A stretch of DNA of 64,000 nt from Ensifer adhaerens. GTDB lineage: Bacteria; Pseudomonadota; Alphaproteobacteria; Rhizobiales; Rhizobiaceae. How positions within the stretch are numbered: position 1 is the first letter of the stretch; every line of letters begins with the position of its first letter. The notes below the pieces were generated by a model, which was not told the DNA's origin, made no database searches, and saw only the letters and a program-made list of their open reading frames with translations. The translations under genes and the position numbers were made by a program. The stretch spans positions 1 to 64,000 of the forward strand of contig NZ_JABEKT010000003.1 of the NCBI RefSeq assembly GCF_013283195.1, in the 5' to 3' direction. Positions 9,214 to 18,563 of the stretch are shown piece after piece.

Positions 9214-12189
9214 ATGACGAGATTGGAAACGACGGGAGGCCTGATCGGCCGGACCGTCGAACGTGTCGAGGATGCCGGACTTTTGACCGGCCGCGGCCGC
9301 TACATCGACGACCTGCCCGTCCGGCGCGACACCGCGCATCTGGCGATCCTGCGCTCGCCGCATGGCCATGCCGAGATCAGGGCGATCGATACGAATGCCG
9401 CCCGCGCGCTGCCCGGCGTCTTTGCCGTCATGACCGGCGCGGACGTGGCGAGGCTCACCCGCAGCATGACGGTGGGAGTAAAGGCCAATGTCGAATGCTG
9501 GCCGATTGCCCGCGATCGGGTGCGCTATGTCGGGGAGCCCGTTGCCCTTGTCGTCGCCGAAAACCGCTATGTCGCCGAAGACGCGCTCGACCTGATCGAG
9601 GTCGAATACGAGACGCTGGTCGCCGTCGTCGATCCCGAGAAGGCGGTAGCGGCGGACGCACCAGTGCTGCATCCGTCGCTCGGCACCAACCTTATCAACG
9701 AGCGCGCCTTTCGCTATGGCGACCCGGAAGCAGCGTTCGCGGCGGCCGCCCACCGCGTTTCCATCCGCATCGCCTATCCGCGCAATTCCTGCACGCCGAT
9801 CGAAACCTACGGCGTCATCGCGGAATACGATCCAGGCGAGGACGCCTATGACGTCACGGCAAATTTTCAGGGTCCGTTCTCGATCCATGCGGTGATTTCC
9901 CGCGCCCTGAACGTGCCTGGCAACCGTATGCGGCTGCGCACGCCGCCCGATTCCGGCGGCTCCTTCGGCATCAAGCAGGGCGTGTTTCCCTATGTCATTC
10001 TCGCCGCCGTCGCCGCCCGCGTCTCCGCACGGCCGGTAAAATGGATCGAGGACCGGCTCGAACACCTGACGGCATCCGTCTCGGCGACCAACCGCGTCAC
10101 GACGCTGGAAGCCGCCGTTGCCGCCGACGGCCGCATCACCGCGCTTTGCTGGGATCAACTGGAAGACTGCGGCGCCCATCTGCGCGCTCCGGAGCCGGCG
10201 ACACTCTACCGAATGCACGGCAACATGACCGGCGCCTATGCGATCGAAAACGTCGCCATTCGAAACCGTGTCGTGCTCACCAACAAGACGCCGACTGGGC
10301 TGAACCGTGGCTTCGGCGGACCGCAGATCTATTTCGCGCTTGAACGGCTGGTGCACAAGATCGCCGACGACCTCGGCCTTGACGCGCTCGACGTCATTCG
10401 CCGCAACCTCGTACCGGCTGATGCCTTTCCCTACCGCACGGCGACCGGCGGGCTGCTCGATTCCGGCGATTACAGGACTGCTCTTGATCGCGCCGCAAGG
10501 GAAGGCGGCCTTAAGGCGCTGCTGCAGCAACGGGACGCAGCCCGCGCCGAAGGGCGGCTCTACGGCATCGGCTATGCGGCGGTGGTCGAGCCGAGCGTCT
10601 CCAACATGGGTTACATCACGACCGTGCTGACGCCGGAGGAGCGGGCAAAGGCGGGGCCGAAGAACGGCGCCCAGGCCGTCGCGACGGTGGCCATCGATCC
10701 GCTCGGTTCCGTCACCGTCAAGGTGGCCTCCGTGCCACAGGGCCAGGGTCACCGCACCGTCCTGGCACAGGTGGTTGCCGAGCGGCTCGGGCTTGCCATG
10801 GAGACGGTGCGCGTCAACACGGAACTCGACACGGCGCGCGACGCCTGGTCGATCGCGTCCGGCAATTATGCAAGCCGCTTCGCTCCCGCCGTCGCGGGCG
10901 CTGCAGCACTTGCGGCCGACCGCATCCGGGCCCGACTTGCAACGATCGCCGCTCGCCAGCTCAACATCACGCCTGACCGCGTGGACTTCAGGGCCGGCAA
11001 GCTCCTCGATCGCGACAATCCAGACAATGCCGTCTCCTTCGGGCGCGTCGCGGCGGCAAGCCACTGGGCACCAGGCACCCTGCCGGAGGGTACAGGCCAG
11101 ACGATCCGCGAGACGGTCTTCTGGACGCCGGACGAGCTGCAGGCGCCGACAGCGGCGGACGGCATCAACTCGTCACTCTGTCACGGCTTCATCTTTGACT
11201 TCTGCGGCGTGGAAATTGACCGGAAGACCGGCCAGGTGCGTATCGACCGCTACGTGACGATGCACGACTGCGGCAGCATCCTGCATCCCGGCATGGTCGA
11301 TGGCCAGGTGCGCGGCGGCTTCGCCCAGGCAGTCGGCGCTGCGCTTTACGAGGAGTATGCCTATGGCGGCGACGGTAGTTTCCTGACTGGAACGCTCGCC
11401 GACTACCTGATCCCGACCGTCATGGAGACACCGGAGCCGCTGATCCTCCATCACGAGACGCCGTCGCCTTTCACACCGCTCGGCGCCAAGGGCGTCGGCG
11501 AGGGCAATTGCATGTCGACGCCCGTCTGTATCGCCAACGCCGTCGCCGATGCGCTCGGCGTCGAGGACATCCGGCTGCCACTGTCGCCAAGCCGGGTCAG
11601 CGAATGGCTCTATGGCGAGGAGCGACCTCCGTCGAAGCCGCGAGATCCGACCCCGGTCGCCACCGGGGCCTCGGGTGAGCGGATGCTGACCGGTTCAGGC
11701 TCGGCTGAGGTCACCGCCACCCGCGCTTCGGTGTGGGCGATGCTGCTCGACCCGAACACGCTGAAGGCGATCATCCCCGGTGCGCACGAGGTCCGGAAGG
11801 TCTCCGACACGCATTTCCGCGCCGAGGTCACACTCGGCATCGGGCCGGTCAAGGGCCGCTACCGCGCCGACATCCGTCTGTCCGACATGGTCGAGCCGGA
11901 AGCCGTTACGCTCTCCGGCGGCACGGAAGGCGCACTCGGCTCCGGCCGCGGCACGGGCCGCGTCACGCTGACCGAAACCGCCACCGGCACCCGCATCGAC
12001 TATCGCTACGAGGCGGCGATCGGCGGCAAGGTCGCCTCGGTCGGCGGACGCCTACTCGACGGCGCGGCGCGCGTGGTGATCGGCCAGTTCTTCCAGGCGC
12101 TCGCCCGTCATGCCGGCGGCGGCGCGCCTCCCAGCGCCGCCGCCGGCTTCATCCAGCGGCTTTTCAAACTCTTCGGGGGGCGCCGATGA
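9214..12189 (+). CDS. Molybdenum hydroxylase large subunit fused to a C-terminal CoxG (SRPBCC) domain
   Basis: 991 aa. Residues about 1-800 form the molybdopterin-binding subunit of the xanthine dehydrogenase/CO dehydrogenase family: VERVEDAGLLTGRGRYIDDL at the start, a NRGFGGPQ motif, VPQGQGH and the C-terminal GAKGVGEGN with the conserved active-site glutamate. After a short linker, residues about 824-991 form a CoxG/SRPBCC domain (SAEVTATRASVWAMLLDP; IPGAHEVRKV) that is normally a separate protein. ATG 9214 is preceded by GGGAGGAG; the GTG at 9199 is less likely. The FAD and 2Fe-2S subunit genes follow with an ATGA overlap. The substrate is unknown; context suggests hydroxylation of an aromatic or N-heterocyclic acid. 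Confidence 0.92.
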   Translation: MTRLETTGGLIGRTVERVEDAGLLTGRGRYIDDLPVRRDTAHLAILRSPHGHAEIRAIDTNAARALPGVFAVMTGADVARLTRSMTVGVKANVECWPIARDRVRYVGEPVALVVAENRYVAEDALDLIEVEYETLVAVVDPEKAVAADAPVLHPSLGTNLINERAFRYGDPEAAFAAAAHRVSIRIAYPRNSCTPIETYGVIAEYDPGEDAYDVTANFQGPFSIHAVISRALNVPGNRMRLRTPPDSGGSFGIKQGVFPYVILAAVAARVSARPVKWIEDRLEHLTASVSATNRVTTLEAAVAADGRITALCWDQLEDCGAHLRAPEPATLYRMHGNMTGAYAIENVAIRNRVVLTNKTPTGLNRGFGGPQIYFALERLVHKIADDLGLDALDVIRRNLVPADAFPYRTATGGLLDSGDYRTALDRAAREGGLKALLQQRDAARAEGRLYGIGYAAVVEPSVSNMGYITTVLTPEERAKAGPKNGAQAVATVAIDPLGSVTVKVASVPQGQGHRTVLAQVVAERLGLAMETVRVNTELDTARDAWSIASGNYASRFAPAVAGAAALAADRIRARLATIAARQLNITPDRVDFRAGKLLDRDNPDNAVSFGRVAAASHWAPGTLPEGTGQTIRETVFWTPDELQAPTAADGINSSLCHGFIFDFCGVEIDRKTGQVRIDRYVTMHDCGSILHPGMVDGQVRGGFAQAVGAALYEEYAYGGDGSFLTGTLADYLIPTVMETPEPLILHHETPSPFTPLGAKGVGEGNCMSTPVCIANAVADALGVEDIRLPLSPSRVSEWLYGEERPPSKPRDPTPVATGASGERMLTGSGSAEVTATRASVWAMLLDPNTLKAIIPGAHEVRKVSDTHFRAEVTLGIGPVKGRYRADIRLSDMVEPEAVTLSGGTEGALGSGRGTGRVTLTETATGTRIDYRYEAAIGGKVASVGGRLLDGAARVVIGQFFQALARHAGGGAPPSAAAGFIQRLFKLFGGRR

Positions 12190-13013
12190 AACCCGCATCC
12201 TTCGATTTCCTCTGTCCGGAAACGATCGAGGAAGCGCTGGCCGCGCTCGCCGAGGGCGGCGGCGAAGCGCGCGTGATCGCCGGCGGACAGTCGCTGGTAC
12301 CGATGCTGAACATGCGGCTCGCCCGCCCTGCCCTGCTCGTCGACATCATGCGGCTTGAAGCGCTGCGCCGGATCGAGACATCCGGCGACGAAATCGTCGT
12401 CGGGGCGGGCGTGCGGCAGGCGGAATTGGAAGCTTGGCCCAGCCTTTTGCGCGACCTGCCGCTTCTGGCCGCCGCCTTCCCGTGGCTCGGGCATGTGCAG
12501 ACGCGGGCTCGCGGCACAGTCTGCGGCTCGATCGCCCATGCTGACCCGAGCGCGGAGCTGCCGCTGTCCCTGGTGACGCTCGGCGGCGCGGTCAGCCTGC
12601 GCAGCCGCAAGCAGAAGCGTGTGGTCAAGGCGGACGACTTCTTCATCGGCATGATGGCCACCGACCTCGCCGAGGGCGAGATGATCGAAGCCGTGCATTT
12701 CCCGAAGGCACGGCACGGCAGCGGTTATGCCTTTCGAGAGGTCGGCCGCCGGCATGGCGATTTCGCCATCGTCGCCTGCGCCGCCGTCGCCGATGACAGG
12801 GGCTTGCGCCTTGGCATTGCCGGCGTCGACGACCGGCCCCGCGTCTTCCCGCTGCCGGCGCTCGACGACGACCAGTTCGACGATGCCATCAACGACATCG
12901 CCTGGTCGCTGAACGCCCGCGACGACATTCACGCAAGCGCGCGCTACCGGCGCGAACTGGTCCGCAGCCTTGGCCGCGAGACCCTGAAGGAGGCAAGCCG
13001 ATGCCGCGCATGA
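12186..13013 (+). CDS. Molybdenum hydroxylase FAD-binding subunit (CoxM-type)
   Basis: 275-aa medium subunit with a PCMH-type FAD fold: AGGQSLVPMLNMRLA near 35 and GTVCGSIAHADPSAELP near 116-132, both classic CoxM motifs. It passes electrons from the molybdenum subunit and 2Fe-2S clusters to the acceptor. Its ATG overlaps the stop of the large-subunit gene (ATGA) and its 3' end overlaps the small-subunit gene by 13 bases. An upstream in-frame extension is open but lies wholly inside the large-subunit gene, so I reject it. Confidence 0.93.
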   Translation: MKPASFDFLCPETIEEALAALAEGGGEARVIAGGQSLVPMLNMRLARPALLVDIMRLEALRRIETSGDEIVVGAGVRQAELEAWPSLLRDLPLLAAAFPWLGHVQTRARGTVCGSIAHADPSAELPLSLVTLGGAVSLRSRKQKRVVKADDFFIGMMATDLAEGEMIEAVHFPKARHGSGYAFREVGRRHGDFAIVACAAVADDRGLRLGIAGVDDRPRVFPLPALDDDQFDDAINDIAWSLNARDDIHASARYRRELVRSLGRETLKEASRCRA

Positions 13014-13513
13014 ATGCTGCCCGGAAGCACCCGGTCGACTTCACCCTCAATGGCCGAACGGTCCGCGCAGAGGCCGAAAATCGCATGCTACTCTCGGACC
13101 TGCTTCGCCACGAGATCGGACTGACCGGGACCCATGTCGGCTGCGAGCACGGCGTCTGCGGGGCCTGTACCGTGCAGATCGACGGAAAGCCGGCCCGCGC
13201 CTGCCTGACACTCGCCCAGCAGGTGCGCGGCAGCGATGTGAGGACCGTGGAAGCGCTTTCGCCCGACCCGGCCGAGCTCTCCCCGCTTCAGGCGGCCTTT
13301 CGCCGCCACCACGGCCTGCAATGCGGCTTCTGCACGCCCGGCATCCTGATGTCGCTCGACGTCCTTTTGCGTGAGCGTCCCGACGCGGGCCGGGAAGAGA
13401 TTCGCGAGCACCTCTCCGGCCATCTCTGCCGGTGCACGGGCTACGCGACCATCGTCGAGGCGGCGCTCGCCGCCGCTGAGGAACAACGGAAGGAGGAGAA
13501 ACCGAATGTTTGA
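13001..13513 (+). CDS. Molybdenum hydroxylase 2Fe-2S subunit (CoxS-type)
   Basis: 170-aa small subunit with two [2Fe-2S] clusters. The plant-ferredoxin-type cluster uses C48, C53, C56 and C68 (CEHGVCGACTV), and the C-terminal cluster uses C108, C111, C143 and C145 (QCGFCTPG and LCRCTGY). All eight ligands are present. It completes the large/medium/small hydroxylase set and overlaps both neighbours (the next ATG at 13506 lies inside its end), so the four genes are tightly coupled. Confidence 0.95.
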   Translation: MPRMNAARKHPVDFTLNGRTVRAEAENRMLLSDLLRHEIGLTGTHVGCEHGVCGACTVQIDGKPARACLTLAQQVRGSDVRTVEALSPDPAELSPLQAAFRRHHGLQCGFCTPGILMSLDVLLRERPDAGREEIREHLSGHLCRCTGYATIVEAALAAAEEQRKEEKPNV

Positions 13514-15023
13514 TCTTGGAACGAGTTTCCTCGCAAGCGTCGAGCGCGACCCGGACCGGCTCGCGATCGTCGACGGGGAGGTGCGATTGAGCTATCGCGA
13601 CTGGTACGGCAAGGTTTCGGCGCTTGCCGCAGCTCTCGACGAGACCGGCCTGAAGCGGGGCGACCATGTGCTCACCGCCATGCAGAACCGCTGGGAGAAC
13701 GCGTCGCTGCATTGGGCCTGCCAATTCCTCGGCCTGATCGTCACGCCGCTCAACTGGCGGGCCAAGACCGACGAAATCGACTTCGGCATCGCGGATGCCG
13801 GCGCAAGGGCCGTGTTCTACGAGGTCGCAACGGAAGAGGCCGTGCGCCTGTCGCGCCTCGCGCGCGACCTGCCGCATTTCTCCGCCGATGCGCTCGCCGG
13901 CATAATGGATAGCAGCGCCCGCGATGCGGTGCCCCTGGCGGACGCTGCGGACTGGTCGCTTATGCTCTATACATCTGGCACGACGTCGAAGCCGAAGGGC
14001 GTGCCTCGACGGCATCGGGCCGAGCGCGCCGGCGCCCTGGCCCACGTCGCGCAGAACCTCTACCGGCATGGCGAGCGCACACTTGGCGTCATGCCTCTGT
14101 ATCACACGATGGGCGTGCGTTCGCTGATCGCTTCCGCGCTGATCGGCGGGACCTTCGTCTGCCTGCCGCGCTTCGAAGTGGCAAAGGCGCTCGATCTCAT
14201 CGAGCGCGAGAAGATCACCAACCTCTATCTGGTGCCGACGCTCTACCACGATCTCGTGCATCACGAGGCCTTTTCGCCCGAGCGCGTCGCTTCCGTCCGC
14301 AAGCTCGGTTATGCCGGCGCTTCGATGACCGACGGGCTGCTGAAAAGACTTGATCAGACTTTCGAGCCCGAACTCTTCGTCAATCATTACGGCTCGTCGG
14401 AAATCTACACCTTCACGATCGAGCAGAAGGCGGCGGGCAAGCCCGGCTCCGCCGGCCGCGCCGGCATCAACCAGATGATCCGTGTCGTCAAACTGGGCGG
14501 CCGCAACCCGGACGAGGGAGCGGCCGTCGGCGAGGAAGGCGAGATCATCGCGCTGATGAAGAGCGACGAGGCCTTCGAGGGCTACTGGAACCGGCCCGAC
14601 GCGGATGCCAAGGCGCTGCACCGCGGCTGGTACTTCACCGGCGACACCGGCTTCGTCGACCAGGACGGCGATCTCTTCGTCACCGGGCGGGCCGACGACA
14701 TGATCATCACCGGCGGCGAGAATGTTTCGCCGGTCGAGGTGGAAAGCTGTCTTTCGCTGCATGAGGGCGTCGCCGAAGTCGCCGTCGTCGGCCTGCCCGA
14801 CGAGCGTTGGGGCAAGATCGTCGTCGCCTTCGTCAAGCGGCGCGGCACTGTTACGGCTGAGGACCTCGACCACCATTGCCGCGCTTCCGGCCTTGCCAAT
14901 TTCCGCCGGCCGCGCCGCTTCGTCTTCGTTGAGGCTATCCCGAAATCCCCTGTCGGCAAGCTGCTGCGCCGCCTTCTGGTGGCCGGCGAGTACACCGAAG
15001 AACGCATTCCCGAACATCAGTGA
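13506..15023 (+). CDS. AMP-forming acyl/aryl-CoA ligase
   Basis: 505-aa member of the ANL superfamily. It carries the P-loop YTSGTTSKPKG (about 154-164), the adenine motif YGSSE (about 296), TGD (about 378) and the C-terminal catalytic lysine region SPVGKLLRR (about 482). It activates a carboxylic acid as its CoA thioester. It lies directly after the hydroxylase genes (overlap of 8 bases) and before an enoyl-CoA hydratase gene and a BenE-type transporter gene, so an aromatic carboxylic acid is the likely substrate. GGAGGAGAAA precedes the ATG. Confidence 0.9.
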   Translation: MFDLGTSFLASVERDPDRLAIVDGEVRLSYRDWYGKVSALAAALDETGLKRGDHVLTAMQNRWENASLHWACQFLGLIVTPLNWRAKTDEIDFGIADAGARAVFYEVATEEAVRLSRLARDLPHFSADALAGIMDSSARDAVPLADAADWSLMLYTSGTTSKPKGVPRRHRAERAGALAHVAQNLYRHGERTLGVMPLYHTMGVRSLIASALIGGTFVCLPRFEVAKALDLIEREKITNLYLVPTLYHDLVHHEAFSPERVASVRKLGYAGASMTDGLLKRLDQTFEPELFVNHYGSSEIYTFTIEQKAAGKPGSAGRAGINQMIRVVKLGGRNPDEGAAVGEEGEIIALMKSDEAFEGYWNRPDADAKALHRGWYFTGDTGFVDQDGDLFVTGRADDMIITGGENVSPVEVESCLSLHEGVAEVAVVGLPDERWGKIVVAFVKRRGTVTAEDLDHHCRASGLANFRRPRRFVFVEAIPKSPVGKLLRRLLVAGEYTEERIPEHQ

Positions 15024-15061
15024 GCGGCCAGAGCGCCGCCAGACCAACGAAAGGAAAATCC

Positions 15062-15868
15062 ATGACCGAACAAGCCGCATTCCAGGACCCGCGCCTCGCC
15101 GAACTCGACGGATTCACCGTCACGATGGATGTGGCCCACCAGCGCGCCGACATTACGCTCGACCGTCCGCCCTACAACGTCGTCTCCATGCTGGCGCGCG
15201 ACCAGTTGCGCCTCGTCTTCGAGGCCCTCGACGAGGACGATCGCGTACGCATCATCGTCGTTGCCGGCAAGGGCGAGCACTTCTCGTCCGGCGGCAATAT
15301 CAAGGGCTTCCTCGAGGCAAGCCCGGAGCACGTCTCGCACCTAGCCTGGAACATTGCGGCACCTGCCCGTTGCTCCAAGCCGGTGATCGCGGCCAACCGC
15401 GGTTATTGCTTCGGCGTCGGCTTCGAACTGTCGCTCGCCTGCGACTTCCGCATCGCGACGGATACCACGCGCTACGCACTGCCCGAGCAGAAGCTCGGCC
15501 AGATCCCCGGCTCCGGCGGCTCGGCCCGCCTGCAGAAGATGGTGGGCGTCACCCGCACCAAGAACATCGTGATGCGTTCAAAGCGGATCACCGGCCAGGA
15601 GGCCTACGACTGGGGCATCGCCTCGGAAATCGTTGCGGATGCCGATCTTGAAAAGGCCGTCGATGCGCTCGTCGAGGAACTGATCGGCTTTTCGCCGCTT
15701 GCCCAGCGCACGGCGAAGAAGCTCCTGAACGACACCGACGACGCGCTGCTGTCGACGGCCATCGAACTCGAGGGCCATTGCTACAGCCGGCTTCGCACAT
15801 CGGAGGATTTCCGCGAAGGTGTGCTCGCCTTCCACGAAAAGCGCGCGCCGGCCTTCGTCGGCCGCTGA
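15062..15868 (+). CDS. Enoyl-CoA hydratase/isomerase family protein
   Basis: 268-aa crotonase-fold enzyme. The oxyanion-hole segments are visible: SSGGNIKGF (about 77-85) and the second one at NRGYCFGVGFELSLACDFRIA (split across about 113-133). It has the usual family length. The ATG at 15062 has GAAAGGAAA upstream; an in-frame start at 15020 overlaps the ligase gene. It probably acts on the CoA thioester made by the preceding ligase (hydration, isomerisation or ring cleavage). The reaction cannot be fixed from sequence. Confidence 0.9.
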   Translation: MTEQAAFQDPRLAELDGFTVTMDVAHQRADITLDRPPYNVVSMLARDQLRLVFEALDEDDRVRIIVVAGKGEHFSSGGNIKGFLEASPEHVSHLAWNIAAPARCSKPVIAANRGYCFGVGFELSLACDFRIATDTTRYALPEQKLGQIPGSGGSARLQKMVGVTRTKNIVMRSKRITGQEAYDWGIASEIVADADLEKAVDALVEELIGFSPLAQRTAKKLLNDTDDALLSTAIELEGHCYSRLRTSEDFREGVLAFHEKRAPAFVGR

Positions 15869-15946
15869 ACCATCGGCCGGGCGGGAACCCGGCCCCAGTT
15901 CCACGAGGAGGGAGCGGCCATGGATCCGCTTCGGCAGGATTGAAAA

Positions 15947-17209
15947 ATGAACAAGATAAAGCAGACGACACAGGAAAAACGCCTTGTCGAACGGGGACCC
16001 GGCCTTGCGTCGGGTCTGCGCGACCTGCCGAAGCATCTCGGCATCAAGACCATGAGCGCCGGCCTCGTCGCCGCCATCTTCGGCTGCTCCGGCCCGGCGC
16101 TCATCGTCATCGGCGCCGCCGAGGCGGGCCATCTGACCAACGGGCAGACCGTCGCCTGGCTCTTTGCGATCTACGTGCTCGGCGGGCTCATCAGCCTGCT
16201 GCTTGCGCTCTATTACAAGCAGCCGGTCAACGGCGCCTACTCGATCCCGGGTGCTGCCCTCGTCGCCGGCTCGCTTGCGACCATTCCGTTCAACGAAGCC
16301 GTCGGCGCCTTCATCCTGGCGGGCCTGCTCGTCCTGCTGCTCGGCGTCACCGGGCTCATCGGCAAGGTGATGCGCTGGCTGCCGATGCCGATCGTCATGG
16401 CGATGATCGCCGGCGCCTTGATCCGCTTTGCGACAGGCGCCGTGACTGCGCTCGGCACAGCACCGCTGATTGCCGGCGCCGCGATCCTCGCCTTCTTCGT
16501 CTCCATGCGGTTGTCCAGGACCATCCCGCCGGTGCTGGCCGCCCTCGTCGCCGGCCTGATCGCGGCACTCGCGACCGGTGCGGTCGGAGGCGGCGCGGCC
16601 AACATCGCCTTCGCCGCGCCTGAATTCACAATGCCGGTGTTCTCCATCGATGCCTTCTTCGCGATCGCAATCCCGCTCGCCCTTCTCGTGATCGGCGCTG
16701 AAAACGCGCAGGCGACCGGCGTGCTCATGGCCGAAGGCTACCGGCCGCCAGTCAATGCGATGACGATCATTTCCGGCATCGGCGGCGTTGCGGCCGGCTT
16801 CCTCGGCGGCCACAACGCCAATATCGCGGGCCCGATGACAGCCATATGTTCGTCCGAACAGGCCGGCGAGAACAAGGAGGGGCGCTATGCCGCGACGGTT
16901 GTCAACGGCGTGCTCTTCGCCGCCTTCGGCCTCCTCGCCGGCGCCGCTGTTCCGATCGTGCTCAGCCTACCGTCGGCCCTCATCGGCACCGTCGCCGGCC
17001 TTGCGATGATCGGCGTGCTCCTGTCCGCCTTCCAGAACGCTTTCGGCAAGTCGCTCGGCAATCAGACAGGCGCTTTCGTGGCGCTTGCAGTCGCAATGTC
17101 AAACGTTTCGCTTCTCGGTATCAGCGCGCCTTTCTGGGCCCTGGTCGCCGGCGTCCTCGTCTCGGCCGTGGTCGAGGCCGGAACGCTCAAGGCAAAACAG
17201 GCTGCGTGA
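15947..17209 (+). CDS. benE: BenE-family benzoate/H+ symporter
   Basis: 420-aa integral membrane protein with about 11-12 hydrophobic segments. It matches the benzoate:proton symporter family in layout: GLRDLPKHLGIKTMSAGLVA at the N-terminus, LIVIGAAEAGHL and YKQPVNGAYSIPGAALV. It probably imports an aromatic acid for the upstream ligase. The start at 15947 sits 78 bp after the hydratase stop. The product name is secure at family level; benzoate itself as substrate is not shown. Confidence 0.88.
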   Translation: MNKIKQTTQEKRLVERGPGLASGLRDLPKHLGIKTMSAGLVAAIFGCSGPALIVIGAAEAGHLTNGQTVAWLFAIYVLGGLISLLLALYYKQPVNGAYSIPGAALVAGSLATIPFNEAVGAFILAGLLVLLLGVTGLIGKVMRWLPMPIVMAMIAGALIRFATGAVTALGTAPLIAGAAILAFFVSMRLSRTIPPVLAALVAGLIAALATGAVGGGAANIAFAAPEFTMPVFSIDAFFAIAIPLALLVIGAENAQATGVLMAEGYRPPVNAMTIISGIGGVAAGFLGGHNANIAGPMTAICSSEQAGENKEGRYAATVVNGVLFAAFGLLAGAAVPIVLSLPSALIGTVAGLAMIGVLLSAFQNAFGKSLGNQTGAFVALAVAMSNVSLLGISAPFWALVAGVLVSAVVEAGTLKAKQAA

Positions 17210-17786
17210 CGCGACGTCAAGCGCTGAGCGGTCGCGGTATAAAGAGCAAATCATTGCCCCGGTGCATCCGTATTGGACCCTCCGGGGCAGTCGAATTTCC
17301 AGCTTTTGAGTGGGTTCTAGCCGTTGAATCCCGATAGCGATATCAAGGAGCGTGTCAGCGCCGGTAGCAACGCTGCCAGAGCCCCTTAGCGCGCGGCTTG
17401 ACAGGTGAAGAGGCTCGCGCGCCGCCCACGTTGGTTTCGACATCGTGTTCAGCATCGCGTGGGCAAACGCGATAAATGGCCCTGGCGAGGCGTGTCTCTT
17501 CGTCAATGGCAAAGTCTCGAGCAGCGTTGGAGAACCAAACTCTACTCCAGCCGTCAATCGCCGATGGTCGCTCGTGCGTGAACGGTATGACCGCCTGCAC
17601 CGACATCTCTTATGGGTGAACTTCTTTATGGATTGCACGTCCGACCCACTGGAGACTGAATACGCTATCAGTGTCGGCGACGGTCATCCTGCGCTTCTTG
17701 TGGTCCATGCTCCAATCGCAATGGGCTACGACTGCGACACTCATCCTGCACTCGGCTTCTCCTCATCGGCCGCATGACTATCAGCT
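17210..17786. other. Gene-free stretch at the probable left border of the island
   Basis: About 577 bp with no convincing gene. The open frames on either strand are short and compositionally poor. A minus-strand frame around 17640-17760 contains HCDWSMDHKKRRMTVA, which reads like the remnant of a once-coding sequence, but I cannot name it. No copy of the tRNA-fMet sequence found at 29468 is visible here, so the left end of the island is not defined. Confidence 0.5.
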
Positions 17787-18563
17787 TCAGGGCGGCAGAT
17801 CATCGTCTTTCAGTATATGCATCACCGCCTTTTCATCCATCGCCTGTGCATCGAACAGCGCCTTGGCCAAGGCATTGAATGTCGGCCTGCGCCTCCTGAG
17901 GATCGCCGCCGCGCGGTCGAGTGCCACCTCCAACCTGGCGTGAACGCGATCAGCCAGTTCGGGGTCCCGGTCGAACACCGCGCCCGGATCACGATGCGGG
18001 CGATAGAGCAGTGGATGCTCTGTCCCGAAGCCAAGCGTCCGCTCCATGTCGAACGCGACCCGCGTGGCCCGCGCCAGATCACTTTCGTCGGCGCCCGCCG
18101 AGCCGCTGGATACCCGCTTCAGCACCAGTTTTTCGGCGGCCCTCCCAGCCATCAACACGGTGAGCATGTTTTCGTACCAGGTGTGGGTGTTGGTTCCGGA
18201 TGTATGGAAGCCGAGCAGATTATAGGCGCCCTCCCAAGTGTCGATATTGAGACCGCGGACGGGGCCGAGATCGAGGGCATGATGGACGACGGCATGCCCC
18301 GACTCGTGGAATGCGTAGCGCCAGCGCAAGTCGATGGGCACGGGTGGGCGATTTCCACGAATGCCCTCTTCGATGTCCTCGTAGCGGATCGCGCGCTTGC
18401 CACGGCGCGCCTTCAATCGCGCCTCCCGGACGATGCGCTCGATATCAGCGCCCGTTAGTCCCATGGCCCGCGTGGCGAGGCGCCGCAGGATCGCGTCGAC
18501 AGGATTGCCCCGCTGAGTGACCGCCAGCGTTTCCGTCGTATTGCTGCTCTGCTGCTCGTTCAT
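17787..18563 (-). CDS. M41-type zinc peptidase carrying the AAA lid (split FtsH-like, peptidase half)
   Basis: 258 aa, soluble, with no membrane segment. Residues about 26-68 (TRAMGLTGADIERIVREAR and EDIEEGI) match the helical lid at the end of an AAA+ module. Residues 86-90 are HESGH, the M41 HExxH zinc site; AGRAAEKL (about 139-146) and D162 in AGADESDLARAT, the third zinc ligand, follow as in FtsH. The gene starts inside the stop codon of the AAA gene upstream (ATGA). I infer that the two proteins form one ATP-dependent protease in trans. Compared with FtsH (one roughly 640-aa membrane protein), the chain is cut between the AAA core and its lid. Confidence 0.88.
   Translation of the reverse strand: MNEQQSSNTTETLAVTQRGNPVDAILRRLATRAMGLTGADIERIVREARLKARRGKRAIRYEDIEEGIRGNRPPVPIDLRWRYAFHESGHAVVHHALDLGPVRGLNIDTWEGAYNLLGFHTSGTNTHTWYENMLTVLMAGRAAEKLVLKRVSSGSAGADESDLARATRVAFDMERTLGFGTEHPLLYRPHRDPGAVFDRDPELADRVHARLEVALDRAAAILRRRRPTFNALAKALFDAQAMDEKAVMHILKDDDLPP

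Noticed and set aside
9031-11064. 677-codon open frame on the minus strand opposite the molybdenum hydroxylase
   Set aside because: Antisense frame of a high-GC gene; no natural motifs, while the plus strand encodes a full domain-matched protein.
13047-15080. 677-codon minus-strand frame opposite the 2Fe-2S and ligase genes
   Set aside because: Long only because of high GC; the plus strand holds two well-conserved enzymes.
17210-17786. Left attachment site of the island
   Set aside because: Looked for a copy of the tRNA-fMet end or the GACGAGCT junction bases; none found, so no left border is called.
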